Assembly: GCA_948745425.1 (NCBI GenBank)
Contig: CAPZDM010000092.1
Span: 1-5,217 of the forward strand
Origin: an uncultured Clostridia bacterium
Lineage (GTDB): Bacteria > Bacillota > Clostridia > TANB77 > CAG-508
DNA: 5,217 nucleotides
Direction: 5' to 3'
Below are positions 1 through 4,089 of this stretch, in pieces (within the stretch, counting starts at the first letter, position 1; the number at the start of each line of letters is the position of its first letter). The notes beneath the pieces were generated by a model. It saw nothing but the letters and a program-made list of their open reading frames with translations, had not been told where the DNA came from and made no database searches. Both the position numbers and the translations under genes were made by a program.

Positions 1-4
1 TATG

Positions 5-55
5 ACTTTAGTTAGCTACAAGAATATGCAAAATTTTGTTTTGTTCGCTTGTATT
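5..55 (+). repeat. Upstream conserved flank of module 1 (direct repeat with 1446-1496)
   Basis: This stretch matches 1446-1496 at 49 of 51 positions; the two differences are G to A at 22 and 28. It contains the perfect palindrome CAAAATTTTG at 29-38 and ends in the -35 hexamer of the toxin promoter. Because the DNA just downstream differs between copies, this block is either functionally constrained (UP element or regulator site) or the edge of a duplicated cassette. The identity is seen directly; its role is inferred. Confidence 0.85.
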
Positions 56-77
56 TTTCCAATAAATGTTATATAGT
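49..77 (+). promoter_or_regulatory. Sigma-A-type promoter of toxin gene 1
   Basis: The -35 is TTGTAT at 49-54, the spacer is 17 bp, and the -10 is TATAGT at 72-77. This predicts a transcript start near position 84. Exactly the same hexamers and spacing occur in the second module (1490-1518) although the spacer sequences differ, which supports the assignment. The resulting mRNA would have a leader of about 100 nt before the peptide start. Confidence 0.75.
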
Positions 78-104
78 TATTTATGAAAATGAGAATAAGC
101 GGAG

Positions 105-183
105 TGTGTTGCCACCTTTGACAACTTGTTTATACATAAACCTCTACGACTTTTAGTTGTAAGACTGATATATGGGGGTGGTG
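105..183 (+). promoter_or_regulatory. Structured 5' leader of toxin 1 with alternative pairings at the Shine-Dalgarno
   Basis: The Shine-Dalgarno is GGGGGTGG at 174-181, close to the ATG at 186. The upstream element TTGCCACC (109-116) can pair with GGTGGTG (177-183) as about seven pairs including two G-U wobbles, which would hide the ribosome binding site. The overlapping element TGTGTTGCCA (105-114) is perfectly complementary to TGGCAACACA at 352-361 in the 3' UTR. The two pairings share bases 110-114 and so exclude each other. A separate local helix ACAACT (121-126)/AGTTGT (155-160) is also possible. The complementarity is seen directly; the switching function is inferred by analogy with Bacillus subtilis bsrG/SR4. 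Confidence 0.6.
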
Positions 184-185
184 CT

Positions 186-302
186 ATGGTAGAATCAGCA
201 TTATTAGTAATAACTAGGCTACTTTTCTACGGATTAGTAGGTGTAACTATCATAAACATTGTTTTGTTAGGCATCATTTGTTGGCTACTACATAAACAAT
301 AA
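186..302 (+). CDS. Small hydrophobic peptide, candidate type I toxin 1 (38 aa)
   Basis: An ATG at 186 preceded by a G-rich Shine-Dalgarno opens a 38-codon frame ending TAA. The product begins MVESALLVIT, has a single hydrophobic stretch over roughly residues 12-35, and ends in a short basic tail (HKQ). A one-helix membrane peptide of this size, with its own promoter and a convergent antisense promoter just downstream, matches type I toxins such as TxpA/BsrG or Fst in layout. No specific family is recognised from sequence. Compared with the second peptide (1603-1716), only a core of the form VT..N(I/V).LL...C is shared, so the two have diverged strongly. If it is a toxin, the expected action is on the cytoplasmic membrane. 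The alternative is a harmless small membrane protein. Confidence 0.75.
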   Translation: MVESALLVITRLLFYGLVGVTIINIVLLGIICWLLHKQ

Positions 303-307
303 AAAAT

Positions 308-338
308 AACCATTCTGCTTTTGACGGAGAGAATGGTT
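308..338. terminator. Hairpin after toxin 1, probably bidirectional
   Basis: AACCATTCT (308-316) pairs perfectly with AGAATGGTT (330-338) around a 13-nt loop. On the minus strand it is followed by UAUUUUUU-like sequence, so it should terminate the antisense RNA. On the plus strand the tail is weaker. The loop and upper stem (about 311-335) are nearly identical to 1727-1751 of the second module although the lower stems differ, so the loop TGCTTTTGAC may be the sense/antisense contact point. A UUUG in the loop fits the YUNR U-turn motif known from antisense systems. Confidence 0.7.
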
Positions 339-355
339 AAACATTTCTTTTTGGC

Positions 356-379
356 AACACATTTCTGTGTTTCTCATTT
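356..379 (+). terminator. Second 3' hairpin of toxin mRNA 1
   Basis: AACACA (356-361) pairs with TGTGTT (366-371) around a TTTC loop, followed by the pyrimidine-rich TCTCATTTTCT. The same position in module 2 holds a different stem with the same tail. It is probably the end of the toxin mRNA. Its left arm overlaps the element at 352-361 that can pair with the 5' leader. Confidence 0.5.
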
Positions 380-420
380 TCTATCTATATTATACACAGA
401 TTTTTAGGAAAAGTCAAATA
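370..420. repeat. Downstream conserved flank of module 1 (direct repeat with 1798-1848)
   Basis: This stretch is identical to 1798-1848 at 50 of 51 positions. It carries the complete minus-strand antisense promoter. Together with the upstream flank it brackets each module with near-identical sequence. Confidence 0.85.
389..417 (-). promoter_or_regulatory. Strong minus-strand promoter of antisense RNA 1
   Basis: Read on the minus strand: -35 TTGACT (417-412), 17-bp spacer, consensus -10 TATAAT (394-389), start expected near 382. This is closer to the sigma-A consensus than the toxin promoter, as expected where the antitoxin RNA must be in excess. Confidence 0.85.
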
Positions 421-448
421 GATTTTTAAAATGGGAGATTAAAATATA

Positions 449-995
449 ATGTTAGAAATAATAAGTAAATATAAAAAAGGAAAACAAATACAAATAGGAA
501 AAAATAAAGCTGTAATAGTATCGGATTTAATTAAGTTCAAAGATTTCTTAGCGATATATGCAGATGTTATTGAAAATATTGACTTTAAACAACCATGTGG
601 AACTTGTAAAATACATGATAGCGTAGCTTTGATAATAAGAGATAAAAGAAAATTATCAGAAATGCGGATTAACTACAGAAGAAAGAAAAGCTATATATTG
701 TCATGAATTGGGACATTGTTTTAGCCATAATCAACAGGAAAGTAAAAACAATAGCAGAAATATTGATGATGAAGTTGATAGTGATACATTTGCAGTTGAA
801 AAATGTGATATTTCTCCATATGTTCTAGAAAAAGCATTAGCTAAAAGTTATGAATATGAAATACAAAATATAGGAAAAAGAGTAGGATTAACTCAAGAAG
901 CATTAAATAGATATGTAGAAGAAATGAAAACAAGAAAGAGAAATATTCAAAGATTAATACATATATTTGAAGAAAGAGAGGCTTCAAGAGAATAG
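449..995 (+). pseudogene. Frameshifted zinc metallopeptidase (HExxH, ImmA/IrrE-like)
   Basis: The ATG at 449 follows a GGGAG Shine-Dalgarno (433-437). Reading starts in one frame and hits TGA at 704-706, but the next frame carries a clear continuation to TAG at 993-995. Joining the frames near 660 (one extra base, e.g. in the AAA run 660-662) gives about 181 residues. The segment GLTTEERKAIYCHELGHCFS contains the HELGH zinc site (H85, E86, H89 in the joined protein; codons 702-716), and EVDSDTFA supplies a likely third ligand, E108. This spacing is typical of small ImmA/IrrE-like (M78-type) peptidases of phages and conjugative elements, which cleave repressors. The N-terminal half has a CGTC pair (C50, C53) and is not recognised. 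The C-terminus (about 130-181) is charged and probably helical. The frame break must lie between 639 and about 703. It may be a true pseudogene, a sequencing slip or, less likely, programmed frameshifting. Confidence 0.75.
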
Positions 996-1060
996 TAAGA
1001 ATTAAATTATATCTTTATAAAGTTTAAATTAGCTTTTCTGAACTATAATTTTTAAAATAT

Positions 1061-1350
1061 GCTGTACAATAGCTGTACATTAAGGAATACAAAGTCTTGA
1101 ATATAGCTATTTTACTGAACTTGTAGGTTCTTCTGATTTGGTTTACGCCTCCAAAAAATTAGCATTTTAAGCAAATGATACAGAGTATCACAAAGTATCA
1201 TATACTGGCTCAAAATGCAGAAATACTCTCTTTGTAAGGGAGTATTTTTCATTTTAGAAGATAGTTACCTATCATAAATTATCACAGTTTAGTATAAAAT
1301 TTGCTGTACAATTGGTGTACATTGGTGTAAACAAATTTTTATAGTGTACA
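1061..1350. repeat. Paired TGTACA and TATCA direct repeats, possible recombinase or regulator sites
   Basis: TGTACA occurs at 1063 and 1074 and again at 1305 and 1316, both pairs 11 bp apart; the two 20-bp blocks (1061-1080, 1303-1322) match at 18 positions. Further copies are TGTAAA at 1326 and TGTACA at 1345. TATCA occurs in two pairs 10 bp apart (1186/1196 and 1270/1280). An inverted pair TGATAC-AGA-GTATCA lies at 1176-1190. One-helical-turn spacing is typical of DNA-binding protein sites such as integrase arm sites or repressor operators, but no integrase gene lies in the window, so the function is unknown. Confidence 0.5.
1221..1249 (+). terminator. Intrinsic terminator in the gene-free stretch
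   Basis: A 12-bp stem pairs 1221-1232 with 1236-1247, with one G-U pair and a tiny loop (in practice about 11 bp with a 5-nt loop). It is followed by TTCATTTT. There is no intact gene directly upstream, so it probably ended a transcript from a lost gene or the broken peptidase. Confidence 0.75.
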
Positions 1351-1445
1351 TAGTAATAAGTTGTTGTGTATCTATATTATTCTTTAGTGTTTTATTGCTC
1401 TTTATTTAAAAATTTTAATAGTTTAATACATTAATTAAATTTATT

Positions 1446-1496
1446 ACTTTAGTTAGCTACAAAAATATACAAAATTTTGTTTTGTTCGCTTGTATT
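1446..1496 (+). repeat. Upstream conserved flank of module 2 (direct repeat with 5-55)
   Basis: Matches the upstream flank of module 1 at 49 of 51 positions, including the CAAAATTTTG palindrome (1470-1479). It ends in the -35 region of the second toxin promoter. Confidence 0.85.
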
Positions 1497-1518
1497 ATGA
1501 AAAATTATGTAGTATAGT
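1490..1518 (+). promoter_or_regulatory. Sigma-A-type promoter of toxin gene 2
   Basis: -35 TTGTAT (1490-1495), 17-bp spacer, -10 TATAGT (1513-1518), expected start near 1525. The hexamers are the same as in module 1; the spacer has diverged after its first few bases. Confidence 0.75.
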
Positions 1519-1551
1519 AGTACAGGATAGAGATGAGATAAGTAGTTTTGT

Positions 1552-1597
1552 GTTGCCACTTTACTAACATAGTTTCGACTATGAGAAAGTGAGGTGG
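1552..1597 (+). promoter_or_regulatory. Structured 5' leader of toxin 2 with alternative pairings
   Basis: CACTTT (1557-1562) pairs with AAAGTG (1586-1591) directly before the Shine-Dalgarno GAGGTGG (1591-1597), and inside it CATAGT-TTCG-ACTATG (1568-1583) forms a perfect stem with a UUCG tetraloop. CCAC (1556-1559) could also pair with GTGG (1594-1597) in the Shine-Dalgarno. The overlapping element GTTGCCACTTTA (1552-1563) is complementary over 12 positions (one G-U) to TAAAGTGGTAAC at 1771-1782 in the 3' UTR. As in module 1, local and long-distance pairings exclude each other. The pairings are seen; the regulation is inferred. Confidence 0.65.
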
Positions 1598-1602
1598 TGT
1601 TT

Positions 1603-1716
1603 ATGAGTTTTATATTATTCTTAATATTAGCCTTAATGGCATCAGTTACTCTAAACGTAGCCTTATTGACCGTTTGTTACATACAATATGTTAATAAAAT
1701 TATAGATAAGGATTAA
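1603..1716 (+). CDS. Small hydrophobic peptide, candidate type I toxin 2 (37 aa)
   Basis: The ATG at 1603 follows GAGGTGG at 1591-1597, 5 nt upstream, and the frame closes at TAA 1714-1716. The product starts MSFILFLILA, is hydrophobic over about residues 3-28 (one membrane helix), and ends in a polar tail NKIIDKD. It occupies the same place between the same flanks as the 38-residue peptide at 186-302 and shares the VT..N(V/I).LL core, but little else. Predicted role: membrane-acting toxin repressed by the antisense RNA from 1817-1845. The family is not recognised by name, and toxicity is inferred only from layout. Confidence 0.75.
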   Translation: MSFILFLILALMASVTLNVALLTVCYIQYVNKIIDKD

Positions 1717-1761
1717 AACAACAACACATTCTGCTTTTGACCGAGTGAATGTGTTGTTGTT
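1717..1761. terminator. Long perfect hairpin after toxin 2
   Basis: A perfect 15-bp stem pairs 1717-1731 (AACAACAACACATTC) with 1747-1761, around a 15-nt loop. It begins directly after the stop codon. The upper stem and loop are almost the same as at 311-335 of module 1 (two differences in 25 bases), whereas the lower stem is different and longer. It could terminate either strand or serve as the sense/antisense recognition structure. Confidence 0.75.
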
Positions 1762-1779
1762 ACTTTTATATAAAGTGGT

Positions 1780-1810
1780 AACCATATTTAACTATGGTTT
1801 CTCATTTTCT
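1780..1810 (+). terminator. Second 3' hairpin of toxin mRNA 2
   Basis: AACCATA (1780-1786) pairs with TATGGTT (1793-1799) around a 6-nt loop and is followed by TCTCATTTTCT, the same tail as in module 1. Likely toxin mRNA 3' end. Its left arm overlaps the long-distance element 1771-1782. Confidence 0.55.
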
Positions 1811-1848
1811 ATCTATATTATACTCAGATTTTTAGGAAAAGTCAAATA
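1798..1848. repeat. Downstream conserved flank of module 2 (direct repeat with 370-420)
   Basis: Matches 370-420 at 50 of 51 positions and contains the whole antisense promoter. Confidence 0.85.
1817..1845 (-). promoter_or_regulatory. Strong minus-strand promoter of antisense RNA 2
   Basis: Read on the minus strand: -35 TTGACT (1845-1840), 17-bp spacer, -10 TATAAT (1822-1817), start near 1810. It has the same hexamers and spacing as the module 1 antisense promoter, with one spacer base changed. Confidence 0.85.
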
Positions 1849-1890
1849 ATTTAAGGCAATCGTTTAAAAATTATTGAATAGGAATTTTAT

Positions 1891-2040
1891 ATGATTAAAA
1901 ATAATAAAATTGATACTTACGATGTTTATAATAACAAATATACTACAGATATAAATAATTTAGATTTATCTGTACACATTTATGGAATTGTAGTTGAAAA
2001 CGAAAAAATATTGATTTTACCACAATACGATGGATATGTT
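1891..2040 (+). pseudogene. Truncated Nudix hydrolase N-terminus
   Basis: The ATG at 1891 follows AGGAA six bases upstream. The first 50 codons read like the start of a Nudix hydrolase: a polar beginning with YDVYNNK, then SVHIYGIVVENEKILILPQYDGY. In the family this strand pattern (a 'V.G.V..N.KILL..Q' hairpin) leads straight into a proline and the catalytic Nudix box GX5EX7REUXEEXGU. Here the similarity stops after DGY, and no Nudix box follows in any plus frame. The frame continues by chance to 2187 through unrelated sequence. The breakpoint (about 2038-2043) sits in the loop of an 8-bp inverted repeat. Without the box it cannot be an active hydrolase. The family call rests on N-terminal pattern only. 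Confidence 0.6.
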
Positions 2041-2050
2041 CTATATCCAT
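2030..2050. repeat. Inverted repeat at the Nudix breakpoint
   Basis: ATGGATAT (2030-2037) and ATATCCAT (2043-2050) form a perfect 8-bp inverted repeat with a 5-nt spacer, exactly where the Nudix similarity ends. This suggests that hairpin-associated deletion or recombination made the junction. Confidence 0.55.
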
Positions 2051-2109
2051 ACTTCTTACTCTTTGTTAAATCAATGAAAATGCTCTATTTCAGAATAGAA
2101 GGTTTTTTC

Positions 2110-2398
2110 ATGAACAAATCAATTGCACTTTTATTATTCATTTGCACAGTTTTGTCTTGTGCACCTATGTCTGCATTTGCAGCATAAATAGACAGAGTAC
2201 CTAAAATCTCAGATTGAGCAGGTAGACGTTTCTGAGGATACTGCCAGCGTTACCAGCATCAATAATACTGATTATTAGCTCAATGTGGGGTACATGTCAT
2301 CATTATGCAGCTCTCGCACTTGATACCGTAAATCGTAGATATGCAATTAGTTTTGTGGGGGGTGGAGATATTGACGGTGGTATCTATGCAGAGCCGTA
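2110..2398 (+). pseudogene. Signal peptide plus decayed secreted-protein remnant
   Basis: An ATG at 2110, with GAAGG seven bases upstream, starts a 25-residue frame (MNKSIALLLF ... SAFAA) that is a textbook Gram-positive signal peptide: basic start, hydrophobic core and AFA-A cleavage site. It ends at TAA 2185-2187, right after the cleavage site. The next frame then reads SQIEQVDVSEDTASVTSIN and stops near 2277. A third frame reads MWGTCHHYAALALDTVNRRY onward to TAA at 2396-2398. The sequence after about 2190 is visibly less AT-rich than its surroundings, so it looks like foreign coding DNA broken by several indels. The original protein is not recognised. It could instead be an intact 25-residue secreted peptide, but that is less likely. 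Confidence 0.5.
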
Positions 2399-2454
2399 AA
2401 GACTGTTAAATCTATGTAATTTCAAATGTAATATTTAGTGCATTTTCGTTGAGG

Positions 2455-2483
2455 GAAAAGAGTCCAATGGACTCTTTTCTTTT
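2455..2483. terminator. Bidirectional terminator between the remnant and the sigma operon
   Basis: GAAAAGAGTCC (2455-2465) pairs perfectly with 2469-2479 around an AAT loop. A T-rich tail follows on the plus strand. On the minus strand it lies just after the anti-sigma stop codon at 2488 and would end that operon too. Confidence 0.85.
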
Positions 2484-2487
2484 ATAT

Positions 2488-3384
2488 TTATTGTTCTATT
2501 TCATATTCATTGATGTCTGGTTCAATAAAATCTTTCTCTGTTACAGTGTTAAATTCATATACATATTCTTCTGCTGGTAATCTTTCAAGTACACCTTCTG
2601 AATTTTGTACTTCTTGTGATAATATCCTCATCGTAAGTCCAGTATCTTTACTTATATACATACCATTAACAAAATAATCAGAAGATTGAATATAATAATA
2701 TTTTTCTCCATTAAGAGTTACGCTTTTTATAGATGAATGTATAGAACTTAAAAATAGTCTATAAAAGTCATCTCTTAATATATCAAGCATACTATGTGGA
2801 ACACTATTTATTCCCATATTTATATCTAGTTTTGCCGTTTTATTATTTTCTGTCACAGTATACATATTGGTATTATATCGCTCATTTCCCCATTCATCCG
2901 TGCCAATTTTATTTCCATATATTGAAGTTATCGTTGTTCCTTCTAGTGTCATAGCTGTAATTACTGCTTTTCTTTTGTCTCCTAGTCCCCAATTTTCTGT
3001 TATGAAAATTTTATCTTTATAATAGCTATATGATATAGAATGGTAATTATCAGAATTTACATATGTGTTTGCTTTATTATACATATCTGACAATATAATC
3101 ATTTTTCTTGTAATATTTCTTATGAATATAACTATTATTACTAATAATATAACTTTTAAAAGTCTCAATCTGTTTCTATATTTCTTGAAATATTTTATAG
3201 TCCTTTTATCTTTATTATCTATATTAAGTTTTAAATCTTTTTGCATATTTTCTAATATTTGCTTACATTCATCACACTCCTCTAAATGTTTTTCAATAAA
3301 GTTGTTTGTTTCTTCATTTGTTAGTTCTTCAATATAATTTGGTAATAAGTCTTGAATAATTTTGCAATCCTTTTTCTCATTCAT
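2488..3384 (-). CDS. Membrane anti-sigma factor with N-terminal zinc finger (zf-HC2 type)
   Basis: A 298-residue protein beginning MNEKKDCKII. The zinc-finger anti-sigma signature is complete: C7, then H33-x3-C37-x2-C40 (HLEECDEC), followed by a charged linker, one membrane helix at about residues 76-91 (LLKVILLVIIVIF) and an external domain of about 205 residues. The external part contains NGEKYYYIQSSDYFVNGMYI and DTGLTMRI, a strand pattern like LolA/RseB-type sensor domains; this is inference only. It should bind and hold the ECF sigma factor encoded directly upstream and release it on an envelope signal. Start choice: a TTG three codons earlier lies hard against GGAGG (3398-3394), whereas the ATG at 3384 is 9 nt from it, so ATG is the start. 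It follows the sigma stop codon by 1 nt, so translational coupling is likely. Confidence 0.9.
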   Translation of the reverse strand: MNEKKDCKIIQDLLPNYIEELTNEETNNFIEKHLEECDECKQILENMQKDLKLNIDNKDKRTIKYFKKYRNRLRLLKVILLVIIVIFIRNITRKMIILSDMYNKANTYVNSDNYHSISYSYYKDKIFITENWGLGDKRKAVITAMTLEGTTITSIYGNKIGTDEWGNERYNTNMYTVTENNKTAKLDINMGINSVPHSMLDILRDDFYRLFLSSIHSSIKSVTLNGEKYYYIQSSDYFVNGMYISKDTGLTMRILSQEVQNSEGVLERLPAEEYVYEFNTVTEKDFIEPDINEYEIEQ

Positions 3385-3385
3385 A

Positions 3386-3862
3386 TTAATCAACCTCCAT
3401 TAATTTATTTTTTCCTCTATAAAATGTTACACTGGCCCAATTCTCTGTTCTGTTTAAAATAATACCTATCTCTTTAAAACTTAGTTCCCCAGTTAGCCTT
3501 AAATATAGTACCTCCCTTGTTTTCTCATCTAGCTTTTGCATTCTCTTATACAGAGCTATTCTTTCATCATCTAAAATAACTTGTTCCTCTAATGTATTTA
3601 ATGTTTGTTCATTAAATAGTTCATTTTCTTCATTTATTACCTTTTTATTCTTTCTACATTGATCATACCATAAATTTTTAGCAATTTGACATAACCATAC
3701 TGATATTTGGCATTCCCCTTTATATGTGTCAATTTTCTTAATTGCTCTATAAAAAGTTTCTTGTGTAAGTTCTTCAGAGATATCTTTATTATGAGTTAGA
3801 CAGAATAAGTATTTGTTTACTGTTTCAAAATGTTCTTCGTATATTTGCTCAATATTTTGCAT
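3386..3862 (-). CDS. ECF-family RNA polymerase sigma factor
   Basis: A 158-residue protein of normal size for the extracytoplasmic-function (group IV) sigma-70 family. Region 2 covers about residues 7-72, with the typical DISEELTQETFYRAIKKI (27-44, core-binding region 2.2) and WLCQIAKNLWYDQCRK (56-71, -10 recognition). Region 4 covers about 105-155, with LSFKEIGIILNRTENWASVT as the helix-turn-helix for -35 binding. The linker is acidic and variable, as usual. The ATG at 3862 is preceded by AAGGGGG at 3878-3872, nine bases away. It is co-transcribed with the downstream anti-sigma gene and is probably autoregulated from the promoter at 3887-3912. Both proteins look intact, unlike the broken genes to the left. 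The specific group and target genes cannot be told from the window. Confidence 0.95.
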   Translation of the reverse strand: MQNIEQIYEEHFETVNKYLFCLTHNKDISEELTQETFYRAIKKIDTYKGECQISVWLCQIAKNLWYDQCRKNKKVINEENELFNEQTLNTLEEQVILDDERIALYKRMQKLDEKTREVLYLRLTGELSFKEIGIILNRTENWASVTFYRGKNKLMEVD

Positions 3863-3886
3863 AACTTTTATCCCCCTTGTATATAT

Positions 3887-3912
3887 GACGTATGAAATTC
3901 AAAATCCTTACA
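3887..3912 (-). promoter_or_regulatory. ECF-type autoregulatory promoter of the sigma operon
   Basis: Read on the minus strand: TGTAAG (3912-3907), 16-bp spacer, CGTC (3890-3887). Bacillus ECF sigma factors (SigM, SigV, SigX, SigW) use TGAAAC/TGTAAC-like -35 and CGTC/CGTA-like -10 elements at this spacing. A start near 3879 leaves a very short leader before the Shine-Dalgarno. The match is good apart from the last -35 base (G instead of C). Confidence 0.7.
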
Positions 3913-4054
3913 AACTTTTCTAATTTTTTTAATTATATCAAATTATAATACTATATACTATATTGAAAAAAGTTTTTTAAATATAATTTTTTCTATACCA
4001 AAAAACCTTCTAAGCATATATATCTCAAATAAAAAATTTTTTTAGGCGTGTTTA
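3913..4054. other. Extremely AT-rich divergent intergenic region
   Basis: About 140 bp made almost wholly of A/T runs separate the minus-strand sigma promoter from the plus-strand promoter at 4055. Several TATAAT/TATAGT-like words occur on the minus strand but none has a good -35 at proper spacing. No gene is seen; the A-tracts may bend the DNA. Confidence 0.6.
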
Positions 4055-4083
4055 TTGAATTTGAATTAAAAAATATGTAAAAT
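4055..4083 (+). promoter_or_regulatory. Promoter of the mobile-element-type operon
   Basis: -35 TTGAAT (4055-4060), 17-bp spacer, -10 TAAAAT (4078-4083), predicted start near 4090. It would give a leader of about 300 nt before the first gene (ATG 4390), passing through the hairpins and terminator below. Confidence 0.65.
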
Positions 4084-4089
4084 ATAAGT

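Larger units (their letters stand above)
301..382 (-). ncRNA. Predicted antisense antitoxin RNA 1
   Basis: The minus-strand promoter at 389-417 predicts a start near 382 and transcription back across the toxin 3' UTR. The hairpin 308-338, read on the minus strand, is followed by a U-rich run (the A6 at 301-306), giving a natural end beside the toxin stop codon and an RNA of about 80 nt. It would be fully complementary to the toxin 3' UTR, including the long-distance pairing element 352-361 and both hairpins. The RNA itself is inferred; the promoter and terminator are seen. Confidence 0.65.
996..1445. other. Gene-free stretch with repeated motifs, no convincing ORF
   Basis: About 450 bp without a supported gene. 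It holds pairs of TGTACA and TATCA motifs and one strong intrinsic terminator (1221-1247), all listed separately. A short open stretch on the plus strand ends around 1170 with an amino-acid-like string (FTELVGSSDLVYASKKLAF then TAA). It has no start codon and an in-frame stop just upstream, so it may be the tail of a lost gene. The remaining sequence, 1351-1445, is AT-rich with nothing visible. Confidence 0.6.
1710..1810 (-). ncRNA. Predicted antisense antitoxin RNA 2
   Basis: The minus-strand promoter at 1817-1845 predicts a start near 1810. Transcription would cross the long-distance element 1771-1782 and the 15-bp hairpin 1717-1761, where a short U-run (UUUUAAU) could end it. The RNA would be about 95-100 nt, covering the toxin 3' UTR. 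The 3' end is less certain than for module 1 because the U-run is weaker. Confidence 0.6.

Noticed and set aside
708..995. Independent gene starting with TTG at 708
   Set aside because: The TTG is the leucine inside the HELGH zinc motif and has no ribosome binding site; the frame is the rear half of a broken gene.
1125..1158. tRNA/tmRNA-like 3' end (GGTTC ... GCCTCCA), possible integration site
   Set aside because: The acceptor and T-arm pairing is absent and the GGTTC-to-CCA distance and bases do not fit a T-loop.
1061..1350. CRISPR array
   Set aside because: The repeats are short, irregularly spaced and not separated by uniform spacers, and no cas genes are present.
1891..2187. A single 98-residue protein
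   Set aside because: The first 50 residues look like Nudix and the last 25 are a signal peptide with its own start and ribosome binding site; a signal peptide at a C-terminus makes no sense.
3065..3337. Plus-strand open frame of 90 codons with phenylalanine/leucine-rich product
   Set aside because: It lies wholly inside the anti-sigma gene on the opposite strand, has no Shine-Dalgarno, and its composition is the reverse reading of lysine/glutamate codons.
3385..3393. TTG start of the anti-sigma factor three codons upstream
   Set aside because: It directly abuts the GGAGG Shine-Dalgarno, leaving no spacing; the ATG at 3384 is correctly placed.
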